Positions 63,246-64,000 of a stretch of DNA of 64,000 nt are shown here, in pieces. The notes beneath the pieces were generated by a model. That model was not told the origin of the DNA. It ran no database searches and worked only from the letters and a program-made list of their open reading frames with translations. How positions within the stretch are numbered: the stretch's first letter is position 1; each line of letters opens with the position of its first letter. The position numbers and the translations under genes were made by a program. The stretch is taken from contig CAZIVP010000018.1 in the NCBI GenBank assembly GCA_964542915.1, positions 1-64,000 on the forward strand, written 5' to 3'. The DNA comes from CAZIVP01 sp964542915. GTDB taxonomy: Bacteria; Calditrichota; Calditrichia; Calditrichales; Calditrichaceae.

Positions 63246-64000
63246 TCAGAAAGTTTTTGTATCCGTTTTCGAATCCACTACCTGCTGGATTACGCGTATC
63301 AAATGTTCGCTTTTAAAGGGCTTGGAGGTATAAGCATCCATTCCCGCCGCGAGGCATTCTTCCTGGGCGCCCTTTATGGCATGGGCGGTTACCGCTACGA
63401 TAGGTGTATGGTTACCGCGGCTTCTTTCCGCTTCGCGGATTTTGCGGGTTGCTTCATATCCGTCCACTTCCGGCATCTGCAAATCCATTAAAATCACATC
63501 ATAGTTATCCGTTCGCCATTTCTCGTAGGCCTCTTCACCATTGTTTGCCAACTCCACCTGAAAGCCTTCTCTTTTTAAAATACGCTCCGCTAATTTTTGA
63601 TTTATGATATTATCTTCGGCAACCAATACGCGAATGTTGTTGTTTCCGTCAGCGCCGACGCCGCTTTCTTTTGCGAAAGCATAGTGCGTACCAACTTCCT
63701 CGGTTGTTGTGGATCGTTTACCGCTGTCTGATTTTAAGTGATCCGCCAATTCCATGAGCACATCGAACACATGAGACGTTTTCAGCGGTTTAGTCAAGAA
63801 AGCATCCACTTCCATATCGTTGATTCGGCGACGGTCCCCTTGTTCGATCTTTTCCTTCAACAAGACCACTCTGGCTCCCGACATGGAGGGATGTTTCTTC
63901 AATTTATAAGAAAGATAAAAACCGTCGATCTCCGGTTCGTGAGTATCGATGAAAATAATCGGATAGTATTTCGGCGCAGGTTCTTCGCGTGCAATTACGT
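63246..64000 (-). CDS. Hybrid sensor histidine kinase, C-terminal receiver domains (5' part beyond window)
   Basis: The frame is open from the stop at 63246 to the window edge, so the N-terminus is missing. Two receiver (REC) domains are visible. The first, cut at the edge, has YYPIIFIDTHEPEIDGF (phospho-acceptor Asp in FIDT), VVLLKEKIE and FLTKPLK (conserved Lys). The second is complete: IRVLVAEDNIINQKLAERIL, VILMDLQMPEVDGYEATRKIR (acceptor Asp), PIVAVTAHAIKGAQEECLAAGMDAYTSKPF. Tandem receivers at the end of a protein are typical of BarA/ArcB-like hybrid kinases. No Hpt domain follows. The first receiver's acceptor is intact, although its DTHEPEIDG is less canonical than the second one. Confidence 0.85.
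   Translation of the reverse strand, partial: VIAREEPAPKYYPIIFIDTHEPEIDGFYLSYKLKKHPSMSGARVVLLKEKIEQGDRRRINDMEVDAFLTKPLKTSHVFDVLMELADHLKSDSGKRSTTTEEVGTHYAFAKESGVGADGNNNIRVLVAEDNIINQKLAERILKREGFQVELANNGEEAYEKWRTDNYDVILMDLQMPEVDGYEATRKIREAERSRGNHTPIVAVTAHAIKGAQEECLAAGMDAYTSKPFKSEHLIRVIQQVVDSKTDTKTF

Overview
The window looks like a chromosomal segment of a free-living bacterium of the Fibrobacterota-Chlorobiota-Bacteroidota (FCB) assemblage, most likely Calditrichota-like. The evidence is a SusC/SusD pair, a type IX secretion C-terminal sorting domain with the PNYPNPF signature, many signal-peptide lipoproteins, a porin carrying a haem-c motif, a multihaem cytochrome, a membrane-anchored MutS-like ATPase and PEGA/DUF4139 proteins. 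The phylum is inferred from gene content. No rRNA, tRNA, CRISPR array, integrase or transposase was recognised.

Region 1 (1-6.3 kb, all minus strand) is an AT-rich block holding a phospho-signalling cassette: an LPP20-type envelope protein, an FHA protein with one membrane helix and a protease-like but catalytically degenerate outer domain, two PP2C phosphatases each with a C-terminal membrane helix, a four-helix membrane FHA protein, and an FHA protein cut by the window edge. No kinase is visible. The two transcription units share a 50-bp upstream element (76% identical, ungapped) at practically the same distance, 140 and 141 nt, from their start codons. This is the most striking unexplained signal in the window.

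Region 2 (6.3-20 kb) has an aldo/keto reductase with an unusual helical insertion, the pbpC / alpha-2-macroglobulin pair (envelope defence and repair), and a plus-strand run of lipoprotein, PAP-phosphatase-like enzyme, inositol monophosphatase-like enzyme and PRPP synthetase. Region 3 (19.7-24.3 kb, minus) is a redox/envelope set: haem-motif porin, pentahaem cytochrome and a secreted T9SS-tagged protein, with a CRP-like palindrome upstream of the cytochrome.

Region 4 (24.5-36.3 kb) is housekeeping and accessory metabolism: RibD-type reductase, TPR protein, Nudix hydrolase, Nif3-like protein, a TRAP solute-binding protein with a TatT lipoprotein but no membrane subunits, slipin plus NfeD protease, the membrane MutS-like ATPase, a divergent SDR and a split AtuA-type pair. 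Region 5 (36.4-53.4 kb) contains a long minus-strand run headed by valS (valS, DUF4139, PEGA, rarA, small hypothetical, secreted phosphatase-fold enzyme), an unknown 617-residue helical protein, an RsmB/F-type rRNA methyltransferase, a CDGSH Fe-S protein, a squalene/phytoene synthase and a TrhP-type U32 protein.

Region 6 (53.4-64 kb) carries the SusC/SusD pair, a CsgG-like lipoprotein, an MFS transporter, the Prc protease, an Ogt methyltransferase, a small secreted-protein gene broken by an in-frame stop, and the C-terminal receivers of a hybrid histidine kinase that continues past the right edge.
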